A stretch of DNA of 64,000 bases from Psettodes erumei (taxonomy: Eukaryota > Chordata > Actinopteri > Pleuronectiformes > Psettodidae): contig JAFBJZ010000894.1 in assembly GCA_016785225.1 (NCBI GenBank), forward strand, positions 124,001-188,000. The letters run 5' to 3'. The notes under the pieces are model-generated. The model was not told the origin of the DNA and ran no database searches. It saw only the letters and a program-made list of their open reading frames with translations. This document shows, in pieces, positions 26,160-36,179 of this stretch (its first letter is position 1; each line of letters begins with the position of its first letter). A program made the position numbers and the translations under genes.

Positions 26160-26688
26160 CACCGTTGGGTGGGGGTGGATGCAGATGTCTTTAGTGGAGG
26201 AGGAGAAGGTGGGGGAGAAGAAGGGGGGCAGATGGAGAGGTGCTGTGCAGGAGACTGCAGGGGGGTGGGCCGAGCCAGTGTGGGTGTGAGGGTGGCAGGT
26301 GGTGTTGGAGGAGTGGCAGGGGGTGAGCTAAACCTGTTAAAAAATTGGTTAAATTGTTTTGCTCTATCCAGGCTCCCTGATGTCTGCCTGTCTTTCCCCA
26401 TCATCCCTGTGATGTTCTTAATTCCTGTCCACACATCCCTCGCACTGTTCTGTCGGAGTTTGGCCTCCAGCTTCCTCCTGTAGTTGTCCTTGCATGTCCT
26501 CAGCATCTCCCTAAGTTCATGCTGCACTCTCCTCTGCTCTTCTCCGTCTCCAGACCTGAAAGCCATCTTCTCCTTGTTCAGAAGTACTTTCAGGTCACTG
26601 GTAATCCAGGGCTTGTTGTTGGAGAAGCAGTGTACAGTCCGGGCTGGCACGGTGGTATCTTTACAGAAACTGATGTACTCTGGTGCAG

Positions 26689-28352
26689 TCATCTTATCAA
26701 TGTTCTCCCCATGAGGCTCACAGAGTACATCCCAGAGTCACAGAGTACAATGTCTGTTGACTCAAAGCAGTCCTGCAGTGCCTTAGCAGCCTCCTGTGTC
26801 CACCTCCTCGCCGTCCTGGTGTGCACGGGCTGCCTTCTCACAAGAGGGACATACTTGGGAGTCATCATAACCAGGTTGTAGTCTGACCTGCCCAGGGCGG
26901 GAAGGGCTGTGGCATCATATGCATCCATGGCGTTAGCATACAAGAGATCCTGCTTTTTATTGTCTCTGGTGGGGCAGTCAACATACTGGTGAAAGTTATT
27001 TAGGGATGTGTTCAGTGAGGCATGATTAAAATCATCTGTAATAACCATGAATGCGCCCGGGTGTTCAGTCTGAAGTTTAGCAGTGGCGGAGCTGATGACG
27101 TCACAGGCCACCACTGCATCAGCTGATAGAGGGATGTAAACAGCGATAACAATGGTGGACATGAACTCCCCTGGTGAATAATAGGGCGCATTCCCACAGC
27201 CAACAGTTCAATGTCCGGGGTACAGAGCCGCTCCTTCACATTAACATGACCGGGGTTGCACCACCTCTCACTCACGTAAAGTGCAAACCCACCACCCTTC
27301 TTCTTCCAACTTTTGGAGCGGTCTCTGTCTCCCCGTACCAAACTGTAACCTGGGACTAGTGGTGGGTGGATCGATCCAAATGTCGATAATATCAATACCG
27401 TTGGTATCGGTATCAGATTGATATCGATTATTTGCTTTAGGTTCCGCTCTTGTTTGCAATGCTGCAGTTTTGGCAAAGAGGAAGCAGCAGGGTCGCCAGA
27501 CTCGCCGCTCCTGTGTCAGCGCAGAGCAGGCACACGTTGCACCCCCTCCCCCCTCTTGTGTTTAGATATTGCGCCATCACATGAGTCACGTGACGTGACT
27601 TAGACGTGCAAAGCAAAAAGGATTTTTCTTAAAACATTTGATAATAAAGCATTTTCTATTTAATTATAAACTTTGTTCTAATTCTGTCCTGAGTTTTAAC
27701 TATTTAATAATAAAAAAGGAAACATCACAAAAAAGGTCATGAAAATTAATTGAGATTTAGCAATTCAATGATGCATCCCACTTATTTATTGATAAGTATC
27801 GATACTGATATCGGTATCGGCGATACTGGTCCGTGTTTACTTGGTATCGGATCGATACCAAAATATGGAGTATCGCACACCACTACCTGGGACCGCAATG
27901 CTGTTGTCCGGGATGTGCGAGTGCAGCCAAGTTTCACTGAAGAAAAAAATACTACACTCACAGTACTCCCTCTTGGTCTTCACCAGTGCTACTAGTTTGT
28001 CCGTTTTATTCCCCAAAGACCTCACGTTTCCCATTATAATTGCCGGGACCACTGGTTTGTGTCTTTTTTCTCTTTTTCTCCCTCCTTTTGGCTCCAGACC
28101 TGCAACCCCGGTGTCTCCTCTGTAACTCCTGCAGGACCACAGTGCAGGCTCACACAGCGCAATCAGCTGTTCATGCATGTAAACGATGCCCCCGCTACTA
28201 TCAGCAAAGTTCACTATTACAAAGAGTAGAAAAAGTAACAAAGAACATGGAAAAAGGCAACAAAACTTAATCCAGCCATTGTCACAGCTTTTCTGAACCG
28301 GTTGTGATTGAACAGAAAAAACAACAGGAGGAATAAACCAACAAATAAACAA
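26689..28352 (-). pseudogene. LINE ORF2 endonuclease domain, broken
   Basis: Minus-strand blocks follow the AP-like endonuclease of L2-type LINEs. MGNVRSLGNKTDKL and the FFSETWLHSHIPD region (catalytic Glu block) lie before the nested MITE. GGGFALYVSERWCNPGHV lies after it. Then come ITDDFNHASL and GRSDYNLVMM. In an active enzyme the last two read GDFNHA and SDHNLV. Here Gly is Asp and the catalytic His is Tyr, so the domain is inactive even apart from the insertion and frameshifts. The linker continues at 26692-26159 with a CFSNNKPWIT block. Confidence 0.85.
27349..27893. mobile_element. hAT-type MITE nested in the LINE
   Basis: The element is 27357-27885 (529 bp) between perfect copies of CCTGGGAC (27349-27356 and 27886-27893). 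It starts TAGTGGTGGG and ends CACACCACTA. The interior is rich in ATCGATA/GATATCG motifs on both sides (27367-27430 and 27785-27865), as in long subterminal repeats. There is no transposase. It interrupts the LINE endonuclease frame, so it is younger than the LINE. Confidence 0.88.
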
Positions 28353-28730
28353 AAGTTTAGAAAAACATGATGAGAGCTGCAGCTACAGGCAGCCACCTAG
28401 AGTGGTGCCATCTTGAATGATAACACTCAAGGATGTGCTCCCTGGTCCCAGGAGGAGACCAGATAATATAGAATAAGAATTTATGATTTCCTTAGTTCGG
28501 GACTTCGTCTCTCCAACTCTTAAAGTGGACGGATAAAAATCTCAGCGCTGACTCTATACTCATCTTCCGTGCTTCTAAAATAAATTGTTAACCTTACGCC
28601 ATAGTTACGTCTTCTATCTTGATAAAAATTGACTAACTTCCTTCCCCTGGAATAAAGTTCCCGGGCAGGAGGACAAGTTACTGCCCGGTCCACCAGGCAT
28701 TTTCAGTTCGTCGCCATGACCCTCCCGCTC

Positions 28731-28732
<2 letters not shown>

Positions 28733-28776
<44 letters not shown>
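28733..28776. repeat. (CA)n microsatellite
   Basis: An uninterrupted CA dinucleotide run of about 44 bp, 240 bp upstream of the first HIPK-like exon. Confidence 0.9.
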
Positions 28777-28778
<2 letters not shown>

Positions 28779-29011
28779 GCTCAATCAGTATCGACGGTAG
28801 TTTAGGATTGTCCATCATTTTTCACTTTCGGTTACTCTTGGCTCACTCGACCCACCTTCGCTGTTTTGCTGTAAAGTATAAGACGTCATCGCCACCATAA
28901 ATAAATAAAAATCTATTGATTCTAAGTTGGGGGGGGGGGTCTATTTTTAAAGTCGCCATGCCATAAAATATATGGTCCTGCATGTCAGTCTGTAAGTTTT
29001 GGTGTAGGCAG

Positions 29012-29771
29012 AATGTCATTGCCAACAACTAATCTCTCTGATCAGACCCATGAGCAGTTCCAAAAAGAATCAGGGATTGAGCCAGTGGAGACCTGGATGT
29101 ATAAATTTAAGTCTCTGGACACCCTCCTTCATTTAAGTGCTCTTTTTGTTAATTCACTGTAAGAAAAAAATCTGAAGATGAACCTATTTCTTAAGTGTTG
29201 TTAAAATCCATTTGAATATCTCCAGTAGGGGGGTTTATTCACTCCTGGGGGTAACGAAAGATGCCCATGACCTCCGCTACAATTTTTTGTTTTTTTCATG
29301 TTTTCGATTAGATTCATCAAACCTGAAAATGCAGCAGATAAGGTTGCAGAAATGACGGATATGTTGATGTTTGTGGACATGCTGAGGGGAATGCTTCAGA
29401 TGGATCCTGCCAAACGCCTTACACCAAGTCAGGTGCTGCAGCATCAGTTCACCAGCATGAGCCACATTGCAAGCATGTCCCTCCTCAGCAACCAGTAAGT
29501 CAATACTGTGATGAAAACATAAGGTATTTAAAGTCATTTTTTCTCAATTAATGTTCCACTTATTTCATTGTTCTGTAGCGTGAAGTCCTGCTTTAATGTG
29601 ATGACTATCTGTCAGAAGAAAACTCCAACTACTGACAGTGAGAAAGCTGTGTGTGGGTCACTGCAGCAGTCCCCCTCCAGCTCTGCCATCCATGTCAGGC
29701 AGAATCCTCCCTCCCACTGCATCAGCCCATGTCCCCACAACGGTAACCAGAATGAGGTGAATGAGCACTGA
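29012..29771 (+). CDS. HIPK-like kinase, 3' exons only (end of kinase domain)
   Basis: There are three exons, 29012-29158, 29312-29494 and 29579-29771. The GT/AG sites and phases join correctly (a split Leu codon, then a split His codon). Exon 1 carries EQFQKESGIEPVETWMYKF, matching the region of HIPK proteins that reads ETGIKSKEARKYIF. Exon 2 carries FVDMLRGMLQMDPAKRLTP and LQHQFTSMSH, which are subdomains X-XI of the kinase C-lobe. Exon 3 begins HVKSCFNVMTICQKK, matching the HIPK block just after the kinase domain, and ends in TGA after NEVNEH. HIPKs are nuclear Ser/Thr kinases. The ATP-binding and catalytic-loop exons were not found upstream, so what is here cannot encode an active kinase. 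The reading frame has no stop, which suggests a young copy or a gene whose 5' part lies out of sight. Confidence 0.8.
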
Positions 29772-29937
29772 CACAGGTATGACCAGCAACATCAGTCAAT
29801 TTGGAGATGAGATTTTAGAAGCTGTGAGATTAACTTAACCTGTATTGGCTCTACATATCAGTTAGGTTCCTATTGTTGTTATTATATAAGGCATGCAGCT
29901 ATTGACAACTCGCCTGGTGTTGCTTTGATGATCCAGG

Positions 29938-30437
29938 TGAAAGTAATGCATGGCCACAGTGCAAAACCCTCCAAAAGTCGACAGATCCAAAATCCGATGA
30001 GGTGAGACACTAAGGGGAAGATGACTGATGGTGAGAGGTCAGAAGATCAGAGGAAGACGGACAGAAAAAAAGCATTCGAGCGGCTCCTCCTGCAGCCAAC
30101 TCTGCACCACCACGACAGTGCACCTCCTACAACCAGCCCCTGGACTGAGAGTCGGGCTCAGTCTGGACTGAAAAGGGAAGCAGCCGATGATGAAGACATA
30201 CAGACTAGAAAGAAAACCTGTGATTCCTGGTCAGCTAATGACAGAAGGAGGTTCTGTAAAAGCTCTGTAGGTTTGTCCATTGCAAGACACAGCATTCAGA
30301 ACCAGGACTATGTCTCAACAAGGGTAAAGGCGACAATGGCTTGTGACAAAGACTCTGGCTACTACAAGAGATCACAGCATGAGAGATGGAAGGACAGAAA
30401 AAGGTATGCGAGCAGATCCCCCTGCAGCAGAACCTAA
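29938..30437 (+). CDS. Possible further 3' exons of the HIPK-like gene
   Basis: A possible exon at about 29938-29999 is bounded by GATCCAG and GTGAGA. Then an open frame runs 30021-30437 (138 residues), starting MTDGERSEDQRK. It is very basic, with a possible bipartite nuclear signal (KREAADDEDIQTRKK). I do not recognise it as a domain. It could be the tail of the HIPK-like protein or a chance frame in its 3' UTR. An AATAAA at 30677-30682 could end the transcript. Confidence 0.35.
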
Positions 30438-30572
30438 GATTTTACCCATACTCTCCACAATCGCACTGACCAGAGGAGCAGCTTGGCCAAGCACCCTGCC
30501 ATGGTGTAAATCGTTCTGGCAGCAAGCGGACTGAGAGTCAGGCTCAGTCTGGACTGGACTGAAATTGAGCAA
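30050..30572 (+). repeat. Diverged tandem duplication in the HIPK-like tail
   Basis: GGACAGAAAAA plus GCGAGC and CTGCAGC blocks near 30059-30095 recur near 30390-30430. GGACTGAGAGTC followed by GGCTCAGTCTGGACTG near 30139-30175 recurs near 30528-30565. The order is the same and the offsets are about 330-390 bp, so one segment was duplicated and then gained indels. Confidence 0.65.
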
Positions 30573-30689
30573 AGTGTGTAGTATTTATCTGACACACTTG
30601 GCTAATACCACGTCCAAGCTTCTCTTAGAGGGGCCAGCCATATGTGATTTTATGGGGAATGTATTCCGAATGCTTCAATAAAAATACCA

Positions 30690-32850
30690 ATACCAAAATG
30701 GATGAAAATGGAGAAAATTACAGATTTAAGTCACACACTTATTATTTTTTTGTTTCCACAATTATAAATACAAAGTGCTTTTTCACGTTGAAGGGGCTTT
30801 GATATACTTGATGACCAAAAGAGCTGAAAAAATGTAGTGACACCTAATTTTGTTTCCATTTTCATCATTTGATCCTGTGACCCCATAATTTGGGCTTCAG
30901 TTCAGCGCTGCTGTTTTTCCTGATTTAATGAAAATGAAGGCAGTATCCAGGAGAAGTAATCAGCTTTGTGTAGGGTCAATAACATGATCAGATGAGCCCA
31001 TTGTAAAATCTTGATGAGGATTGCTCAGCACTTGTACTCCTGCCCTCCTTGGAGTTGGAGAGAGGATAAATTATGAATAAGGCATCCATAAAACATGTAC
31101 TTATTTATGGATATTAAATAGGGTTATTTAAGACAGTTATTTAAGACAGTTCTAATTATATTCAGCTGATCCAAGGTATTTTTTTTTGCCAGAAATCCCT
31201 GTAGCTGAGACTTAGTTCAGTTATTGTACTGAAAGAAGAGCATCCGGGACAGATAAAAAGGTGGCAAAAGAACTCAGTTTGCATGCAGAAAAACATGTTT
31301 GCCTCTGGTATTATGAAGCCCACAAATTATGGGTAATATTGGTAAAATTATTTCTTCCTCAGGTTACTGTCTTTCTATCACCACTGCTGAAATAATATTA
31401 ATAATAAATTAATAAATTAATATATTATATCAAAGGAATAAAATCTTTGAGCACATTGATGAATTGTTTCAGCAAGACTGTATTGACTTGTTTCTACATA
31501 TTTTTGCAGATATTTTGTAGAAAGTTTAATTCAATATATTATCTTATCTCTGTGGCCACACAATTAAGAGAATAGACTTTACATTGGCTGTACCAACCAA
31601 ACTAAAACCTGGTTTTAATTTCACCTTGTCTTATGGATGTACATTCATGTGAATGCCCACTTTTGTCCCATTCTGCCAGAGAACCAAATTTTTCCTAGCT
31701 GATCTTTGCGCTCCCTTCACACGGCCAAACCCACATCAACTGAGGTAGATGTGTGATTTCCCCATTGCCCTTAAACTGTGATTATGTCTCCCTCTCTTTG
31801 CTGTGAGCACTGGCATCCAAATGTTGATGAGATTGAGTCCAGTCTGGAAACTACTGACTTAACGTTAAAAACTGATTCTGTGGACTACAGTATAAGTAGA
31901 TCCAATGATGATTTGTTTATTTCCTTCGATTTCTTGCTAAAATTAATGGAGACTCATTGTCGCATCATGTGATGGCAGTGAAGTGATGAGTACATAGCTC
32001 CATTTAGAGAGTGCTGGGGGAAATGCAATCACCCTCACTCTCCATAATGAAAATCCAGATGCTTCTGTGGAGAGGAGGGGCTGGTCAACACACAACACCA
32101 ATCTGCACGCCTGCCAGATATGGTGCTTTGTTCAGCTCCTCAGGTATTTGTAAAATCAAACTATCAGTCATTCCACTTCAGTCTTATTCTGCCAACAGTC
32201 AGTCCCAGAGTGGATGAAGCAGCAGCAGCAGCACACCCACTCAAATCCTGCACAAGTGTGAGTGAACACACATTCTCCCACAATATTTTACTGTTATTTT
32301 CCTTAATGTACAGTAGGTCTGCCGAAGGGGTAGCTAAAAAGGCAGACAGAAATTTACCCATGGCAGAAATGTATTTCTTTGCCTTTCTACACATGGACTG
32401 ACACTTTTTCTTTGTGAAGCTCTTCAACAGCACTGCTGTGGTTGCGTAACTGCTGAGCATAGTCCTCCAAACATGCAGATTTCCCTCACAAGCAGGAATT
32501 GACCAAGAGTGAAACATCCTGTGACATCCTGGTCAACAGAGCTGGTAAGACCCCACATCATTTTCTCTCTGTCCGTCTTTCCGTGCACTTGTGTACTACA
32601 CACAGGAGAAAAGAACGAGAAGGAGAAAAACCTCAAGGAGTAAGAATGACTGACTTACAGTATTAATAGACATTATTCATAGAGTAAAGAAATAATCTTA
32701 ATGAGACTTTTAAAAGTCACAGTTTAATCTTAGTGGCATAAATTAATCTATACTGTATTTTATCATCCTCATGAAATTATTGCAAGCCATCAATCTCTCA
32801 GTCTATATACTTCACAGCACCTGAAGAAACACTTAAACCCGATGAATCAA
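30690..32850. other. Intergenic stretch with no recognised gene
   Basis: The DNA is AT-rich. A short direct repeat of GTTATTTAAGACA lies at about 31125-31150 and a CAG run near 32220. No protein-like frame or transposon end was identified. Confidence 0.4.
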
Positions 32851-33404
32851 CAGCTGTTGACACGGTGGGGTTTCGGACCAGAAAGTGCAGGAGACCAGAG
32901 GCGGCCTACCGGGTTCTCCCAGTAGAAACCAACGAGCAGCCCCGGGTCCAGGATCAGGCTCTTGCTGATCAAAAGATCTATTCCCCGGACCGTACCCCTC
33001 CCAGTCCACAAGGTACTGGAAACCACGGCCCCGCCTACGTACGTCCAACAGGCGACGTACGGTAAATGCTGGGCGGCCGTCAATGAGGTGGGGGGGGGCT
33101 CGGCTGGAGGTCTCAGGGGGCCGATATATCTGGGGGGTAAACTTGCACGATGATAGCCAAGCCTCTTGCTCGACCTGGCACTCCGGCGCAGGGACTTGGG
33201 CATGGGCCGGTTCTGCGGCTTGGACAGGCCTTGTGGGCAGAGGGGCTTAGTTGCAGCACGTCGGCTAGAATGAATCTCGGATAAACTAGAAGATCTTGGC
33301 TCAACAGGCTTCTCAGTGGAGGGAAAAGCAACACCATCCAGGGAAAGTGCAAAGTCCCACATGCCAGCTTTGCTTTGGGTCACCCCGAACCCCGGCTGCT
33401 GGGG

Positions 33405-33710
33405 CTTGGGAGGGGAGACTGGCCGCTGGCGCTTGGACGGCCGCTGGCGCTTGGACGGGTAGGCTGACCGCTGGGGCTCAGACAGCCGCTGGCGCTTGGA
33501 CGGGTAGGCCGGCCGCTGGCGCTCAGACAGCCGCTGGCGCCTGGACAGGTAGGCCGGCCGCTGGAGCTCGGATGGCCGCTGGCGCTTGGACGTGTAGGCC
33601 GACCGCTGGGGCTCAGACAGCCGCTGGCGCTTGGACGGGTAGGCCGGCCGCTGGCGCTTGGACAGGTAGGCTGGCTGCTGGGGCTCGGACGGCCGCTGGG
33701 TCTTAGACGG
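33405..33710. repeat. Minisatellite zone B of the gypsy derivative
   Basis: Imperfect units contain GGCCGCTGGCGCTTGGACG with spacings in multiples of three (mostly 27 and 45 nt). The minus-strand frame reads basic units of the SKRQRPAYP type. It is much more GC-rich than the flanks. Confidence 0.85.
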
Positions 33711-33714
33711 TGTC

Positions 33715-34225
33715 ACCTGGGACTTGAGGCCTGGGCTTGGCGGCGTCGTAGCCGGGCACCTATGGACGGGGCTTGGCGTCGTGGCCGGGCACCTGGGACC
33801 TTGGCTGAAAAGGGACCTGGGGACGGGGCTTGGCATTGTAGCTTGGGACTTGAGGCCTGGGCTTGGCGTCGTCATCTGGGACTTGAGGCCTGGGCTTGGC
33901 GGCGTCATCTGGGACTTGAGGCCTGGGCTTGGCGTCGTCGTAGCCGGGCATCTGTGGACGGGGCTTGGCATCGTAACCTGGGACTTGAGGCCTGGACTTG
34001 GCATTGGAACCTGGGACTTGAGGCCTGGATTTGGCGTCGTCATCTGGGACTTGAGGCCTGGGCTTGGCGTCGGAACCTGGGACTTGAGGCCTGGATTTGG
34101 CGTCGTCATCTGGGACTTGAGGCCTGGGCTTGGCGGCGCCATCTGGGACTTGAGGCCTGGGCTTGGCGGCGTCGTAGCCGGGCATCTGTGGACGGGCTTG
34201 GCATCGTAACCTGGGACGTGAAGAC
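33715..34225. repeat. Minisatellite zone A, 33-36 nt units
   Basis: About a dozen units contain GACTTGAGGCCTGGGCTTGG followed by a short variable part such as GTCGTCATCTGG. The unit length of 33 or 36 nt keeps all six frames open. One minus-strand frame reads KPRPQVPDDDA-like units. Confidence 0.9.
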
Positions 34226-34485
34226 GGGCTTGACGTCGTGGATGCACGGTTCTCCGGTGAGGAAGCAGACGGTCCCGGAGGAGCGCCGGTGGCAAGGGAA
34301 CAGACGAGGCGGCGGCCGGGCGGAGCAGACGGGACTCCAGAGGCCGAGAGGCCGGCGATTGTGTGGGGACGAGACCCATTTGTGCGTTGATCTGGGTCAT
34401 GCTGGAGGGCAGTTGCTTTATAGCTTCCAGTGCTTTGAACAGGGATGACTCCCGCCCGCCGAGGACCGTGTCCCGCGGCCAAGGC

Positions 34486-35030
34486 TCCTCTCTTTTTCCC
34501 TTACTCCCAGGTGGTGGCAGGAGGCGTGGCCAGCCATAATTAGCAGATGAGACACACCTGACTCTCATCTGCTAATCAGCACACCTGGAGCTCATCTGGC
34601 AATCACTCCAACCCCTACATAAGCCCAGCTCTCCAGTCACCCTGTTGCCAGATGATTGCTTTGCGACATCCAGCGTTTTTGACCTCGACCACGTTCCTGA
34701 CCACACGTCGTCCTGACCACCGCCACGTCCCTGACCACGATCCCGACCACGGCTACGTCCCTGACCACGGCTACGTTCCTGACCACGATCCCGACCACTG
34801 CTACGTCCCCGACCACGGCTACGTTCCTGACCTCGATCCAGACCACTGCTACGTCACCGACCACGACTACGTCTACGCCAACCTCCCGAAGGAGTCGGCA
34901 CAAGCTACACCACGTGTGCGACTCTTCAGGGAGTTTTTCCTCGTGCTGTTTCCCTGCTGGAAACTAATAAAAACTCAAACTGTGTGCCTCTGGTCTCCTG
35001 CACTTTCTGGTCCGAAACCCCACCGTGTCA
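34486..35030 (+). repeat. Left LTR of the gypsy element (5' truncated)
   Basis: It matches 39515-40126 with blocks such as GGTGGCAGGAGGCGTGGCC and the AATAAAAACTCAAACTGTG polyadenylation region (34965-34984). It ends CACCGTGTCA at 35030. An internal minisatellite at about 34675-34880 has units around GACCACGGCTACGTCCCT. Confidence 0.9.
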
Positions 35031-35048
35031 GAATCATCTGGCCAAAAA

Positions 35049-36179
35049 ATGGACCAGGCGGAGACCGAGCGCTTTAAGCATGCCTTGGCCGCACAAGGCG
35101 CGCTCCTCGACCAGCAGGAATCAGCCCTGTCAAAAGCTCTGGAAGCTATAGAGCAACTGGCCTCCAGCGTGACCCAGCTCGACGGGCAACTGGGTCGAGT
35201 CACGTCACGACTTACCAGCCTCTCGACCTCCGGCGTCCCGTCTGCTCCGCCAGCCGCCACCATGCCAGCTCCCTCGCTCCCGGCCGATCCTCCAGGACTA
35301 ATTACTTCCTCACCCCGAGAGCCGTACATCCCGATCCCAGCCAGGTATACAGGGGACCTAGGTACATGTGCAGAGTTCCTGCACCAGTGTGCCCTGGTTT
35401 TTAGCCAACAGCCGGCCACCTATGCTACCGATCAGTCTAAGATAGCGTTTGTCATGAGTCTTTGTGCTGGCAAAGCCGCTTCATGGACTTTGGCCCTCAC
35501 GCTACGCGAACCCTCTCAGTGTCGGGACTACGGAGAGTTCGCAGCAGAGATGCGGAGGGTTTTTGATCAGCCGGTCCGGGGAAAGGAAGCAGCGAGCCGG
35601 CTCTTGTCGCTCCGCCAGGGCTCGGACTCTGTTTCCCAGTACGCACTAGACTTCCGTATCCTAGCTACAGAGTGCGGCTGGGATCAGTTAGCCCTACAAG
35701 GGATCTTCCTGAGAGGGTTGTCGGATGAGCTCCGGGACGAACTAGCAGCTCGAGATGAAACGGGCTCGCTAGAGGAGCTCATCCAGTTAGCTACCCGATT
35801 GGACAACCGACTCAGGGAGAGACGGAGGGAAAAGGCGGAGGAACAGAAGCCACGGCGGTTCGTTTCCACCGCCAGCCTTTTCCAGCACCCCGCCAGAGCA
35901 ACGGAGTACATCGGTGCTCACCCAGCGGAGACTACACGTTTACGACCCAGTGCGGAAGAGCCCATGCAGCTGGGTCGGACCCGACTGTCGTCGGCGGAGC
36001 GATTAACGCCGCAACCGCCTGGGGCTATGTTTTTACTGCGGCCAGGGGGAACACCTCCGGGCCGGGTGTCCGGACTTACCCCAGCGGCGGCGCTCTCCTA
36101 CCGGCGAAGCTCCTGCTCCTACCAGCGAAGCCTCACCAGAGAGCCAGCCTGCCAAGTCCTCGTCCTCCCTGGAAGGTAA
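35049..36179 (+). pseudogene. gag of the gypsy element, frameshifted
   Basis: The likely start is the ATG at 35049, 18 nt after the LTR end; upstream in-frame triplets are within the LTR. The N-terminal region is coiled-coil-like (KALEAIEQL), followed by a capsid-type domain (YTGDLGTCAEFLHQCALVF, then MRRVFDQPVRGKEA and LRQGSDSVSQYALDF). The zinc knuckle CFYCGQGEHLRAGC lies at about 36025-36075 in another frame, so a small indel near 36005-36010 breaks the gene before the knuckle. It is the structural protein of a retrotransposon, an old genomic copy. Confidence 0.88.

Larger units (their letters stand above)
25098..28462 (-). mobile_element. L2-like LINE, internally deleted, with long diverged target duplications
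   Basis: The LINE reads on the minus strand from the 5' end near 28420 (GCCATCTTG) to a GATA-type tail at 25139-25150 followed by the LINE 3' end. Flanking copies at 25098-25139 and 28422-28462 share AACACTCA, CTCCCTGGT and CCAGGAGGA and look like a diverged target duplication of about 41 bp. The body carries endonuclease, linker and C-terminal pieces. Most of the reverse transcriptase is missing around 25830-25900. A hAT MITE is nested at 27357-27885. The L2/CR1 assignment rests on protein style and on the microsatellite tail. Confidence 0.85.
32861..34486 (-). mobile_element. Inverted, repeat-bearing gypsy derivative
   Basis: This stretch is in opposite orientation to the gypsy element that follows it. 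On the minus strand it starts at 34486 inside gag (KALEAIKQL, matching KALEAIEQL of the plus-strand gag). It then has two tandem-repeat zones and next the end of pol with a chromodomain (RGRGFQYLVDWEGYG at about 33000-33045). It finishes with about 40 bp of LTR end (TTTCGG and GTGTCA, reading outward at 32861-32902). Protease, reverse transcriptase, RNase H and integrase are absent. It looks like a non-autonomous deletion derivative in which repeats occupy the place of pol. It joins the left LTR of the next element at about 34486. Confidence 0.75.
32847..34568 (-). pseudogene. 573-codon open frame across the inverted gypsy derivative
   Basis: One uninterrupted frame runs from antisense LTR sequence through gag-like residues, then units reading PSPGLKSQ, then units rich in SKRQR and AYPSKRQR, then a unique part with GMWDFALSLDG. 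It closes with chromodomain-end sequence. The first 27 or so codons are antisense LTR, so the start is not a gag start. Repeat units are multiples of three, and other frames over the same zone are open too. The long frame is therefore probably a by-product of repeat structure and not a selected gene. No start-codon context or splice sites support expression. Confidence 0.4.

Noticed and set aside
25917..26483. 188-codon plus-strand frame, Gly-rich
   Set aside because: It is the antisense of the LINE linker and reverse-transcriptase region.
28290..28315. Shared CCGGTTGTGA(C/T)TGAACA with 25085-25105 as a second target duplication
   Set aside because: It is short, lies inside the LINE 5' end, and conflicts with the better flanking duplication at 28422-28462.
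30343..30534. 63-codon frame overlapping the HIPK-like tail
   Set aside because: It is a shadow of the duplicated tail in another frame.
33405..34225. Regular repeats considered as a CRISPR array
   Set aside because: The units are adjacent minisatellite repeats without unique spacers, in a eukaryotic retroelement.
33296..34448. Long plus-strand frames over the gypsy repeat zones (136, 161 and 228 codons)
   Set aside because: The repeat unit is a multiple of three, so several frames stay open by structure. They are antisense to the gypsy-derived frame and match nothing.
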